64,000 bases of DNA from Candidatus Peribacteria bacterium RIFCSPHIGHO2_01_FULL_51_35 (GTDB lineage Bacteria; Patescibacteriota; Gracilibacteria; Peribacterales; Peribacteraceae), in NCBI GenBank assembly GCA_001787535.1, contig MFXP01000004.1:48641-112640 (forward strand), read 5' to 3'. Shown one piece after another: positions 24,046-32,447 of the stretch (its first letter is position 1; every line of letters starts with the position of its first letter). The notes below the pieces were generated by a model. It did no database searches and was not told the DNA's origin. It saw only the letters and a program-made list of their open reading frames with translations. The position numbers were made by a program, and so were the translations under genes.

Positions 24046-26088
24046 TCAGAATACCCTCATTTTCATATCCCGTAATCCCTTCCTTTTGGTTGGTTTAGAC
24101 AGGTTTTTCCAGGTTTTGCGGAAAACGTTGAAAATGGGGCCGACGATGCCAATCGGCATTCTTTCCACCGCCCATTGTACAGAAGCCAGCCGACCCAACC
24201 AAAAAATGCATCGAAGCACTTGTTCAACAGCCACACGACTCATGGGGATATGCACTGGTTCATAGCCGTACTCCGGTCGTGTCTTCATCCATCTCTGGCG
24301 GATGAAAGAGCCACGCTTCTTGAAGTCGAGCATGTGGCCGTGCATGTCGAGCGCCTCATCAAGAGGAATCTCGCGGAGATCCAGGAGTCCTTTCTCTTGC
24401 ATCTCCAAGAGGATGGCCAAACCTTTTTCACTTCGTGCGAGAATCACCGAGTGTCCGCCGCCCGCCTGTTCGTATTTGGGCGACCACGCATCCCCAACGG
24501 AAATGTCCGTCAATTCATTGGTGAAATCGACCAGTTGCAGACTGCCGCGTGTGATGAAGAACGGGATGAGATAATTGTAGTGGAATTTTGCGGCTCGCAG
24601 CGTGCGGCCATCGCGCAATGAAATTTCCAAGTGCCCCGGCCATTCTCCTGCGCGGTACTTCAAGCTTGTGATCTCTTCTTCGGATCGCACGCCATGCGAA
24701 CGCAGGAAACTGCGGATGGCTTCGAAGCCCATTTGCGTTCCCATGTACGGGCCCACTACGTACGCAATATTTCGGACGGAAGGATGTTTCATCATCTGCA
24801 ATTTTCGGATGGCGGCCACCTGGTCGGGCAACCCCACGTACGCCAGAGGTCCGATCTCCTCCGTGAGTTTTTCCAGAATCATATTTGTCGGCGTCTGGCT
24901 GTAGACGCTGCCTGCACATGCGATGATCTCTTCTCTCGTTCGAGCGACGACGGGCTCGGCTTGCCACGGTTTTGTCTTCCCCATACATAAGCAAACGGCT
25001 CCTGCAATCCTCTTTGTTTCAAGAAGATGCATGAGCAGTGCGGTGGTGACACCGCCGGAAGCGCTGCGTCTTCGGATTATTTCGTCCGTTGCATGGCCGA
25101 TATAACTCTTCTCAGTAACTCCCAAGAGCCAATTTTCCGGCAGCTTTCCGAAGACGAATATATTCAGAGCCGGATAATTGCAATACCGTGCCGGAGAAGC
25201 TTCGTACGCCGCTCTTGGCACCGGCTCCTTTTTCTCCGTACGGGTAAGAATCAATGATCTTCCTCTGCCCTCGTAGCGAAGCGTCCCTTCCGAAAGTCCG
25301 ATGCTCGTGCCGCACTGGGTTTCCAGTTCCGTATCCACAATCTCCGTTTTCAGTTTGTGCCACCAAATATCTTTTATCTTATGGCAGATGAATGTGCGAC
25401 GCAGCGCCACGATGCGGAGGATGGATTCCGGCAGAATCGATTCCAAAAATTTTCCAACACGAAGGAGGAATGCATGGCCGGCAGGGATCAGCACGAATGA
25501 TCGTTCCGTTTCGATCATCAACCCAGTTTCTTTGAGGATTGTCAGGATCTCGCCGCGCGGGAGCATGCGATGCGGACCTTCGCCGTGATCAATGTGGAGG
25601 ATTGCTGAGAGCCAATGCACCGGTTCCCAGAGTCGATTGGGAGTCGTCAGGATTATCCGGCCTTCGGGCGCAAGCACCCGCGAGAGCTCGGCGACAAATG
25701 CTTTTGGGGTTGGCACGTGCTCCAGCGTTTCGTAGCAGAGGATGACATCGAAGGAAGCATCAGGAATCGGAAGCGGCAGATCATGAAAACGTTCCACCTT
25801 TGCTCGCGGTCCCATCGGTGTGAGGCGTTGCTTTGCCTGCTCCACAAAGGAAGCTGCCATCGCGAAGCACATGAATGTTGCCGTTGGATACTTCTCGGCA
25901 AAGAATTTTGTTCCGTTTCCCGTGCGACAATCAACGTCCAGAATGCGAGCGTGATCGGGAATCTGAAAGAGGGGAGCACTGTCGATGAAGCGCCGCAGAT
26001 ATGAATCGATCCGCGCATTCAGCAGATCGTAGCCGGGTTCACTGTCCCAATGGGCGGCAACATCGGCGAAGGACCATGGTTTTCGCAT
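24046..26088 (-). CDS. Methyltransferase/FrhB-like fusion protein, key residues lost in both domains
   Basis: A 680-residue two-domain protein. Residues 1-250 have the fold pattern of a class I methyltransferase, but motif I reads ARILDVDCRTGNG (normally D-x-GCGTG; here Asp53 and Arg55) and the next acidic residue is missing (FMCFAMAAS). Residues about 325-640 match the coenzyme F420 hydrogenase beta-subunit (FrhB) family: SYIGHATDEIIRRRSASGGV, AYVGLPDQVAAIRKL (usually GLPCQ) and LVDFTNELTDISVGDAW without the preceding Cys pair. FrhB-like proteins occur in polysaccharide loci. ATG 26088 is fixed by TATACT 8 nt upstream. Confidence 0.8.
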   Translation of the reverse strand: MRKPWSFADVAAHWDSEPGYDLLNARIDSYLRRFIDSAPLFQIPDHARILDVDCRTGNGTKFFAEKYPTATFMCFAMAASFVEQAKQRLTPMGPRAKVERFHDLPLPIPDASFDVILCYETLEHVPTPKAFVAELSRVLAPEGRIILTTPNRLWEPVHWLSAILHIDHGEGPHRMLPRGEILTILKETGLMIETERSFVLIPAGHAFLLRVGKFLESILPESILRIVALRRTFICHKIKDIWWHKLKTEIVDTELETQCGTSIGLSEGTLRYEGRGRSLILTRTEKKEPVPRAAYEASPARYCNYPALNIFVFGKLPENWLLGVTEKSYIGHATDEIIRRRSASGGVTTALLMHLLETKRIAGAVCLCMGKTKPWQAEPVVARTREEIIACAGSVYSQTPTNMILEKLTEEIGPLAYVGLPDQVAAIRKLQMMKHPSVRNIAYVVGPYMGTQMGFEAIRSFLRSHGVRSEEEITSLKYRAGEWPGHLEISLRDGRTLRAAKFHYNYLIPFFITRGSLQLVDFTNELTDISVGDAWSPKYEQAGGGHSVILARSEKGLAILLEMQEKGLLDLREIPLDEALDMHGHMLDFKKRGSFIRQRWMKTRPEYGYEPVHIPMSRVAVEQVLRCIFWLGRLASVQWAVERMPIGIVGPIFNVFRKTWKNLSKPTKRKGLRDMKMRVF
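24048..24053 (-). promoter_or_regulatory. -10 element of the 24039 GT2 gene
   Basis: GG-TATTCT, 8 nt before ATG 24039, lying within the last codons of the upstream gene. Confidence 0.45.
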
Positions 26089-26096
26089 GTGTGCGT

Positions 26097-26102
26097 AGTA
26101 TA
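26097..26102 (-). promoter_or_regulatory. -10 element of the fusion gene
   Basis: C-TATACT, 8 nt before ATG 26088. Confidence 0.55.
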
Positions 26103-26111
26103 GAGCGGTCG

Positions 26112-27026
26112 TTATCTCCGTGCGGGGTTTCTGAGCCACTCCCATAACCCCGGCAAGGCGCTGATCACGATGGTGCTAAACATCAAAAAAGCGAGTGCCA
26201 CGGCACCTTCCGAAGGAATATTATAAGGAGCCAGGAGCGTAATAAGCGCCGCATCGCGCGTGCCGAATCCCGATGGAGAAATGGGAATGAGTGCGACGAT
26301 GCCCGCGATCGTGATGATTGCAATGAGAGTGGCAACAGGAAGCATGATGCCAATGGCGTACGCCAGGAGAATCGCCCACACAAAATATAGCACCCAACCA
26401 CAGACCGTTGAGACAAAAAGGAGCGATAGAGACTTTGTGTCGACAGTAGGGAAGGAAAGTTGGGGTACCAGACGACGCACGATGTGTGATCCGTGTCGCC
26501 AAGCGATGTATCCGACGAGAAGAATCCCCAAGAAGGAGGATCCTGCAATCAGTCCGGCTTGCACTCCCCAAAGCCACCAGACACTGAGCGCAGCCAATGT
26601 CGCAATGGTTGCGATATCCAGGATCCTGTCTGCAAACGTGATGGCAAGTGCGACACTGAGAGATGCACCCGCGTGTTTAAGGTATGCCGCACGTCCCAAG
26701 TCTCCCACTTTGCCGGGCGTGACCACAGACAGAAAAATTCCAATCATGTAGGTACGCCACGATGCGCGAAGATCCGGTTTCAATCCGGCCGCATGTTGCA
26801 ACAGATGCCATCGCATGGCTTTGCATCCGTATGACAAAAATGTGCTCCCGAGTGCCAGGACTATCAGCAATAGATTTGCCCGGGTTATGATTTGGAATAG
26901 TGCGAGGCGGTCGATCCGTAAAAGGATCCAAATAAACACCAAAACGCCGAAAACCCGGAGCAGTTGCAGGAGAATCCGTCGCCCGCTGGAAAGTGCCTGA
27001 TGTCGCACGCGGCGAGATGGTACCAT
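26112..27026 (-). CDS. Lysylphosphatidylglycerol-synthase-type flippase domain protein
   Basis: A 304-residue polytopic protein with about seven helices and the UPF0104/LPG_synthase_TM pattern: YGCKAMRWHLLQHAAG, VTPGKVGDLGRAAYLKHAG, and PISPSGFGTRDAALITLL. Members of this family lie in glycan loci and are thought to translocate lipids or lipid-linked sugars. ATG 27026 is the first start; GTG 27008 has TACCAT 8 nt upstream and may be the real one. The 5' end overlaps that of the divergent GT-C gene. Confidence 0.83.
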   Translation of the reverse strand: MVPSRRVRHQALSSGRRILLQLLRVFGVLVFIWILLRIDRLALFQIITRANLLLIVLALGSTFLSYGCKAMRWHLLQHAAGLKPDLRASWRTYMIGIFLSVVTPGKVGDLGRAAYLKHAGASLSVALAITFADRILDIATIATLAALSVWWLWGVQAGLIAGSSFLGILLVGYIAWRHGSHIVRRLVPQLSFPTVDTKSLSLLFVSTVCGWVLYFVWAILLAYAIGIMLPVATLIAIITIAGIVALIPISPSGFGTRDAALITLLAPYNIPSEGAVALAFLMFSTIVISALPGLWEWLRNPARR

Positions 27027-27037
27027 GGTGGACGCGC

Positions 27038-28741
27038 ATGCTTCTACGGCGACCTCTTCCTCTTTCGGTGCATCTCCTCCTTTTGGCTCTATTTGCGTGT
27101 GCGATGGTTGGTGTGTGGATGCTCCCCGTGCTTGTCGCGGGATATCCGGATGATATCCCCACGCTCTTGCTGCAAGCCAGAAACTTTGGCGAAGCAGGAG
27201 TATTCAGTGTCACAGATCACCTTGGTCGCTACCTGACGCCCGAGCTGCTCCGCACCGGCGGGAGTATTAGCGCAGATGGCGGCCGTCTCAGCGCCATTGT
27301 TTTTGGATGGATCGGCACGTTCATCCCGTACACAAATCTCATCGGTTGGTCGCTCGTCACATCCGTTCTTCTTGCTGTGTCACTCTTCCCATGGTGGATT
27401 GCCGTCAGACAGTTTTTTGATGCGCGCGTTGCGTGGATTGCCACGGTCATTTTTTCACTGATGCCAATCTATTGGTACGAGGCGATCTACGTGAGCAACT
27501 ATCAGCTCGCGTTCCTCTTTCTCTTTTGCGGTTTTGCTTCCTTCGCGCTCCTACGAAAACGTCCTCTTCTTGCGCTTGCCGTCGCAGGTATATTTTTCGG
27601 CCTCACCGTTTCCGCGAAAGACACATTTTTGGTCTTTGTGCCGTGGTTTGTCTTCTGCGCTTTCTGGCTTGCATGGGGCGATATCCGCAAACAAATTCTC
27701 ACGATCTTCGTCTTCGGCATCTGCTCACTTGTTCCCTATATGTTGCCGTACATCGGCGATATTCAAACGCTGGGATATCCCGTCAACCAAAATATCGCGC
27801 GTGTGTGGCCGGGAGGGAAAGAAATTGAGAATGAAATTTATCTGCACCTCTATCCCGATCCGTATACGTACTTCTTCGACCGAGAGCACTTTGAAAAAGA
27901 ATTGCTCGCGCGCGTGGAAACGCTGTCGACGCTGCAACGCCTGCAGTATCAAAAAATTCTTTTGAACTTCGATGTCGGCAAACCAAGTATGTTCACAGCA
28001 TTCCTTAATGGAACATGGCTCTTTGTTGGCAGCATCCCCTCGTATTTCCAGCAGGATACGATGGGAGGTTTTGTCCTGTGGCTCTTCATTCTTCCGGGCA
28101 TCCTCTTCCTCTGGAAAAAAGACAGGCGCTTCGCCATCACACTTCTTGGTTTGCTTTTTTTCACAGAACTTGGCATTCGGTACGTGCTTCACTTCAATCG
28201 GGAACATCTCATGGATACGGGTTGGGCATTGGCGCTTTTCGCGGGGATCGGTGTTGCCGCTGTCGCAGACTCACTCGCGGGATCATGGAAGAAATACTCA
28301 GCCGTCTTTCTTTCGATTGCGATCACGGTTCTTGTAGCCGGCCAATTGCTGCAAATTAACCGTACGCGTTTTGCGAGAATCTATGCCAAGGTCATCGTCC
28401 AGGACATCGTGGCCGGTGCCGAAGCGCTCCATAAGCTTACGCCGAATGTTATCGTGGCGACGCCGCTCCCTCCCAGTCGGTCGACCCAAGTTGCGCTCTT
28501 GTCCGACAGGTCGGTTGTTCTCTTTTCGGAGGCAACTATCAGGCGCCTTCTGGAACAGGGGATCCTCCCCAAAGTTTTCAAGCAGTACGGAGTTACACAT
28601 GTCTTTGGCTATCCGGAAACTTTGGCACGAGCGATGAGAAGAGTGATGCCAACGGTTCAGATTGTTGTTGAACCCGCTTCTCAATCAACATCGCCAAGAG
28701 TGACGCCGGGAGTACGGTGGTTGCTGCATCTCTTCAGATAA
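27038..28741 (+). CDS. GT-C-type membrane glycosyltransferase
   Basis: A 567-residue polytopic protein with about eleven helices. Behind the first helix lies the acidic motif AGYPDDIPTLLLQARNFGEAG in the position of the GT39 catalytic Asp, and a soluble C-terminal domain of about 130 residues follows (FKQYGVTHVFGY). Likely transfers a sugar from a polyprenyl-phosphate outside the membrane. In-frame starts at 26993 (GTG) and 27017 (ATG) exist but would run deep into the divergent gene; ATG 27038 keeps the signal-like N-terminus. Confidence 0.7.
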   Translation: MLLRRPLPLSVHLLLLALFACAMVGVWMLPVLVAGYPDDIPTLLLQARNFGEAGVFSVTDHLGRYLTPELLRTGGSISADGGRLSAIVFGWIGTFIPYTNLIGWSLVTSVLLAVSLFPWWIAVRQFFDARVAWIATVIFSLMPIYWYEAIYVSNYQLAFLFLFCGFASFALLRKRPLLALAVAGIFFGLTVSAKDTFLVFVPWFVFCAFWLAWGDIRKQILTIFVFGICSLVPYMLPYIGDIQTLGYPVNQNIARVWPGGKEIENEIYLHLYPDPYTYFFDREHFEKELLARVETLSTLQRLQYQKILLNFDVGKPSMFTAFLNGTWLFVGSIPSYFQQDTMGGFVLWLFILPGILFLWKKDRRFAITLLGLLFFTELGIRYVLHFNREHLMDTGWALALFAGIGVAAVADSLAGSWKKYSAVFLSIAITVLVAGQLLQINRTRFARIYAKVIVQDIVAGAEALHKLTPNVIVATPLPPSRSTQVALLSDRSVVLFSEATIRRLLEQGILPKVFKQYGVTHVFGYPETLARAMRRVMPTVQIVVEPASQSTSPRVTPGVRWLLHLFR

Positions 28742-28791
28742 AAAATATGAGAAACAAAATACAAGAATCAAAACGTGCACGCATCTTGCTT

Positions 28792-28816
28792 CCTGCCTGC
28801 CGGCAGGCAGGTTTTT
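28792..28816 (+). terminator. Intrinsic terminator with GCCTGCC palindrome
   Basis: A perfect 20-bp palindrome (CCTGCCTGCC and its complement) followed by five T at 28812-28816. Ends the GT-C gene transcript; also one of the GCCTGCC-type repeats. Confidence 0.75.
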
Positions 28817-30048
28817 CAGCGTGAGTATGCCGCAAGGTGCCGATCTACAAACGTATCAAGCGAGTAGTTTTCTTCTACGCGCTTCTTTCCTGCCATTCCC
28901 ATTCTTTTCCTTCGATCTGTATCTTGAAGGAGTGTTGTCAGCGCAGATGCATACGTCTTGGCATCTGTCGGATCCACGATGATGCCCGTCACATTATTTT
29001 CGATGATTTCCGTTGTTCCTCCAAAGCATGTCCCGACGACTGGGCGTTCCATTGCCATTGCTTCGATATTCATGAGGTTGAAAGCATCCAGGTACAGAGA
29101 CGGCGTGGTGACAACGTCGGCGGCGGCGAAAACGGCCGGCATGTTCTCTTGTTTCAGCCATCCGGTGGTGCGAACTGCAGCACGTACTTCGGGTGAAACG
29201 TTCAGAAGCGAAGGGCACAGCCTCTCCTCCTCTCCGACAATCAAGAATCGCGCATGTGGCACGTGTGCGATCACCTTCGAAGCGGCCACCAACAGAGCGT
29301 CGATTCCTTTGTCATGGCTGATGCGTCCGCCGAAAAGAACAGTCGGGCCATCAAGGTGAAAACTCTTTCGACATGCATCGATGCTCGCTTGATCCGGAAG
29401 CGGATGTCCAGGAATGCCATTCGGAATTACGAGGGTATTTTTGATGCCGTTTGCGTTCAAAAAATCTTCCAGTGCATGGCTTATTGCGATGACGCGCGTT
29501 CCGGTGGAGCGCAAGATTTTTTTAATCCCCGGATTTCTGAGCGGCCGATACTGCAGGCCAACTGCATGCAGATGATCCGCAAGCCGCATTCTGTATGGGT
29601 GCCCAGCCTTGGTTGCTTGTCGGTACGCATCCGTATTCACTCTTCCAAAGGAAACGAGGAACGTGTCGTGTGCCGTGAGAAAAATGTTCTCCGTGAATGT
29701 CCGTGCAACCGAGAGGCATCCGTATGACAGATACGTGTGCAGATTGTGGGCGTGGACGATATGCGGTTTGTTTTTGGTCCAGATCTTTTTCACAGCTTGC
29801 ATTGCAACGGGATTTTGCAAGCAGCGCCGGTGACGTTCGCGTAGCGGAATGTTTGTGAAAATACTGACGATTGAACCCGCTGTGTCCTTCGTTTCCACCA
29901 TCATTCCCCGAGTGTGGTCTTGGTGCGTCGTGATGAGCATCACTTCGTGGCCATGTGCCGCGAGGCCTTGTCGCAGATGATCAACCATGACCGGCGCGCC
30001 GCCACGGGCGACGGGGAGCGCCTCATCATTGAGGAGTGTGATGCGCAT
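28816..30048 (-). CDS. Family 4 glycosyltransferase
   Basis: A 410-residue GT-B enzyme. N-terminal MRITLLNDEALPVARGGAPV and VHAHNLHTYLSYG; C-terminal TVLFGGRISHDKGIDALL, TTPSLYLDAFNLMNIEAMA and VVGTCFGGTTEII, the donor-binding E-x7-E-like region. ATG 30048 follows the upstream methyltransferase stop by 2 nt, so the two are one unit with the Wzx flippase, cupin and C-methyltransferase further upstream. The long in-frame extension to 30231 is antisense of nothing useful and overlaps the methyltransferase, so it is rejected. Confidence 0.9.
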   Translation of the reverse strand: MRITLLNDEALPVARGGAPVMVDHLRQGLAAHGHEVMLITTHQDHTRGMMVETKDTAGSIVSIFTNIPLRERHRRCLQNPVAMQAVKKIWTKNKPHIVHAHNLHTYLSYGCLSVARTFTENIFLTAHDTFLVSFGRVNTDAYRQATKAGHPYRMRLADHLHAVGLQYRPLRNPGIKKILRSTGTRVIAISHALEDFLNANGIKNTLVIPNGIPGHPLPDQASIDACRKSFHLDGPTVLFGGRISHDKGIDALLVAASKVIAHVPHARFLIVGEEERLCPSLLNVSPEVRAAVRTTGWLKQENMPAVFAAADVVTTPSLYLDAFNLMNIEAMAMERPVVGTCFGGTTEIIENNVTGIIVDPTDAKTYASALTTLLQDTDRRKRMGMAGKKRVEENYSLDTFVDRHLAAYSR

Positions 30049-30050
30049 GG

Positions 30051-30701
30051 CTACTCTTTGCGAAGGAGCACTGTCCAGCCGATGGCATGTTTGCGCGCCG
30101 AAAGGGAAGAATCCAGGCCATCCAACCAAATCCCGATTCGCGAGCAGACGAAACTCATGGGTGAGAGAAAAAGCATGGCAAGAGGATGTTGATACGGATG
30201 GAGAAGATCGATCCAACGACGGATGCGGCACTGCGCCATGAATGAATGGTATCGGCCGCGCTGCTGCATCTCCTCGATGGCAAATCCCGCTTCTTGGCAG
30301 AGGACGGTGAGGCCGAAATTGGTGTAGCGGTAATAATCATGCGGCTCTTCGTGGAGCTCATTCCATTGCGGCACGGTAAGAAGCAGCCTTCCTCCGGAGT
30401 GTAGGATGCGGTGCATCTCGGAGAGCGCTTTTGTCGGATGCGGCACGTGCTCCAGCATCTGTGTGCAAATGATACCATCAATGGAGTTGTCTCCCAGTGG
30501 GATTGCCTCAGCGGAACCGACGATGTCCGGCATTTCTTTTTCGTTGAGATCCAGCGATCGCAGGCTTTTCGCATGTGGGAAAACATGACGATAACGTTTC
30601 CCGTTGCCGCCGCCCACATCCAAAATGTCGCCGGAGAGTCTTGGCGCAAGAGCGCGCACCTGACGGCGCAGGAGAATCCGATCGGGTTGATGCATGATCA
30701 T
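30051..30701 (-). CDS. Class I SAM-dependent methyltransferase
   Basis: A 216-residue enzyme: GDILDVGGGNGKRYRHVFP (SAM site), LRSLDLNEKEMPDIVG, IDGIICTQMLEHVPHP. HEEPHDYYRYTNFGL is typical of glycan-locus methyltransferases, and the same segment occurs in the 35762 protein (GDYFRYTKYGL). ATG 30701 or ATG 30695 may be used. It lies 18 nt downstream of the Wzx gene. Confidence 0.87.
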   Translation of the reverse strand: MIMHQPDRILLRRQVRALAPRLSGDILDVGGGNGKRYRHVFPHAKSLRSLDLNEKEMPDIVGSAEAIPLGDNSIDGIICTQMLEHVPHPTKALSEMHRILHSGGRLLLTVPQWNELHEEPHDYYRYTNFGLTVLCQEAGFAIEEMQQRGRYHSFMAQCRIRRWIDLLHPYQHPLAMLFLSPMSFVCSRIGIWLDGLDSSLSARKHAIGWTVLLRKE

Positions 30702-30719
30702 AGTGAAATGAAGAGTGGA

Positions 30720-32054
30720 TCAGGAAATTGTCCTTGTCGAGTGAGAATGGAGTGTTCTCTCACGAAGCAACTGAAGCGTTGGCCACAGTATGCTGCTGAT
30801 GAGCACATGATACACAGCCAGGCCGATGTACAGCGCGCGCGTCGATCCCAATTCAGGTTCGAAAACAAAGAACAAACCAATTGCAATGCCCATACTGAAA
30901 AGGTTCATGAGAGTCGCAATGTAGATTTTGGAATGCAACCGAAGGATAGGGATGACGGAAGTGTGGAGACCGTTCAGAATGTGCAGCACAACGATCACCA
31001 GAAACGGATACGCTGCGACGGAAAATTCTTGTCCATATACGAGCGGCAAAAACACGGGAACGAGAATCATGGCTGCAGCACTGATGGTGCCATGGACGAA
31101 GATCGTATGTCTGGTGAGGCGCAGGAAATTTTTTCGGAGAAGCTCTGCATTGCCACTCATGGCGGAGAGAGCGGAAGAAGCCATGCGGCTGATGCTGTTG
31201 AGACCCACCGCAGACGGCAGATCCGCGAGTTTGAATGCAAGACGAATAAGACCAACGATGCCCGTTGACGCTTGCATGCTCAGGATGAATAGGAAAATAT
31301 TCGGATAGAGATTGCCGATACTCTTGTCTACGGCGATCCAAATGCCATCCTTACTATATTTCCAGAGTTTCTTCCACGGCATGGGTCGAAGCATCTCCCG
31401 AAGATGCGGAAAATCATGGCGAGCACGGAATCGTGGAAACAGCAAGAGTGAAAGAACGAAAAACGTTCCGGCGGCGATGACAGAGCTCCACAGCACTCCA
31501 GCGACTTCGTATCCCAATATCAGAAAGATGGTTGCCGCGGCAAGCTGCACGACAGTCTTTGCATTTTCCAGAAACGCAAGCAGGCGAATCTCCCGCACGG
31601 TTTGAAGAGCGACTGCAAAAAAACTGAAAACAAATTCGAACATTGAAGACAGAAACACCAGTCGTGCGAGCGTACCCATGATCGGGTCACCATATATGCG
31701 TTCCGTGAGCCATGGTGCTATCAACATAAGTATTCCCATCAGCAGAGCCGTGCCCAACGAGAGAAGAATGTAGTAATGCGAGATTTCCCGCATGGCATTC
31801 TTATCTTGTCGACCCCATGCTTCAGCAAGAAAGGTTGTGAGGGTCATTTGCTGTCCCAGATTTGTGATGAGTCCGAATACACCTGTGAAGGCGAGAATCA
31901 CGGCATACGATCCGTACCCGCCTATCCCTAAAAATCGCGCGTAAAGAATGGACGACAGAAAGTTGCATCCAATGGAAACCATGCGCCCGACCTGCATGGT
32001 GGCGACGTCCCGGACGAAGGGTACCCGCGCAATGCGAAGGAGAGACGGTAACAT
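30720..32054 (-). CDS. Oligosaccharide flippase (Wzx-like)
   Basis: A 444-residue polytopic protein with about twelve helices of the MATE/MVF polysaccharide-transporter superfamily. Family-like features are QVGRMVSIGCNFLSSILYAR at the N-terminus, the FLGIGGYGSYAVILAF loop and basic cytoplasmic loops. It would flip the lipid-linked repeat unit across the membrane. Its ATG follows the cupin stop with no gap (TAAATG), so it is translated with the cupin and C-methyltransferase upstream. Confidence 0.88.
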   Translation of the reverse strand: MLPSLLRIARVPFVRDVATMQVGRMVSIGCNFLSSILYARFLGIGGYGSYAVILAFTGVFGLITNLGQQMTLTTFLAEAWGRQDKNAMREISHYYILLSLGTALLMGILMLIAPWLTERIYGDPIMGTLARLVFLSSMFEFVFSFFAVALQTVREIRLLAFLENAKTVVQLAAATIFLILGYEVAGVLWSSVIAAGTFFVLSLLLFPRFRARHDFPHLREMLRPMPWKKLWKYSKDGIWIAVDKSIGNLYPNIFLFILSMQASTGIVGLIRLAFKLADLPSAVGLNSISRMASSALSAMSGNAELLRKNFLRLTRHTIFVHGTISAAAMILVPVFLPLVYGQEFSVAAYPFLVIVVLHILNGLHTSVIPILRLHSKIYIATLMNLFSMGIAIGLFFVFEPELGSTRALYIGLAVYHVLISSILWPTLQLLRERTLHSHSTRTIS

Positions 32055-32447
32055 TTACAGAATCGGTTCAACACGGAAGACATCATTCTCGTAGCCGGTT
32101 CCTTCTCGCGATCGTGTTGTCATATTGATGAGGACGGTCGGCTCCAGTGCGCGATACGCATGCACCACATTTGTCGGAATCATCGCAAGGTCGCCGGGTT
32201 CCAACGTATCCAGACGCACGGCGCTCTTTGGCTCATCAATCCCTTTTGTCGCCAGCTCCAGACGGCCGCTCACAATGTAGTCGTATTGCATGGATTTTTT
32301 GTGATAGTGATTCGCACGCACCGCATTTTTCGCGAATGTGATCATGCCGATGTGTTCCAGAGGTTCCTTGGTATTTAAAAGATCCAGGATGCTTCCACGG
32401 TCGTCCGTATGCACCGGCTTTAGCCGTCGGATTTCCACGCTCGTCAT
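32055..32447 (-). CDS. Cupin-fold sugar-modifying protein (WxcM/FdtA-like)
   Basis: A 130-residue cupin: RGSILDLLNTKEPLEHIGMI, NHYHKKSMQYDYIVSGRLEL (HxH...Y/E metal-binding pattern), LEPGDLAMIPTNVVHAYRAL. This small cupin type includes sugar 3,4-ketoisomerases and epimerases acting on nucleotide sugars. Start overlaps the C-methyltransferase stop by 4 nt (ATGA), a functional pairing typical for deoxysugar branches. Confidence 0.82.
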   Translation of the reverse strand: MTSVEIRRLKPVHTDDRGSILDLLNTKEPLEHIGMITFAKNAVRANHYHKKSMQYDYIVSGRLELATKGIDEPKSAVRLDTLEPGDLAMIPTNVVHAYRALEPTVLINMTTRSREGTGYENDVFRVEPIL

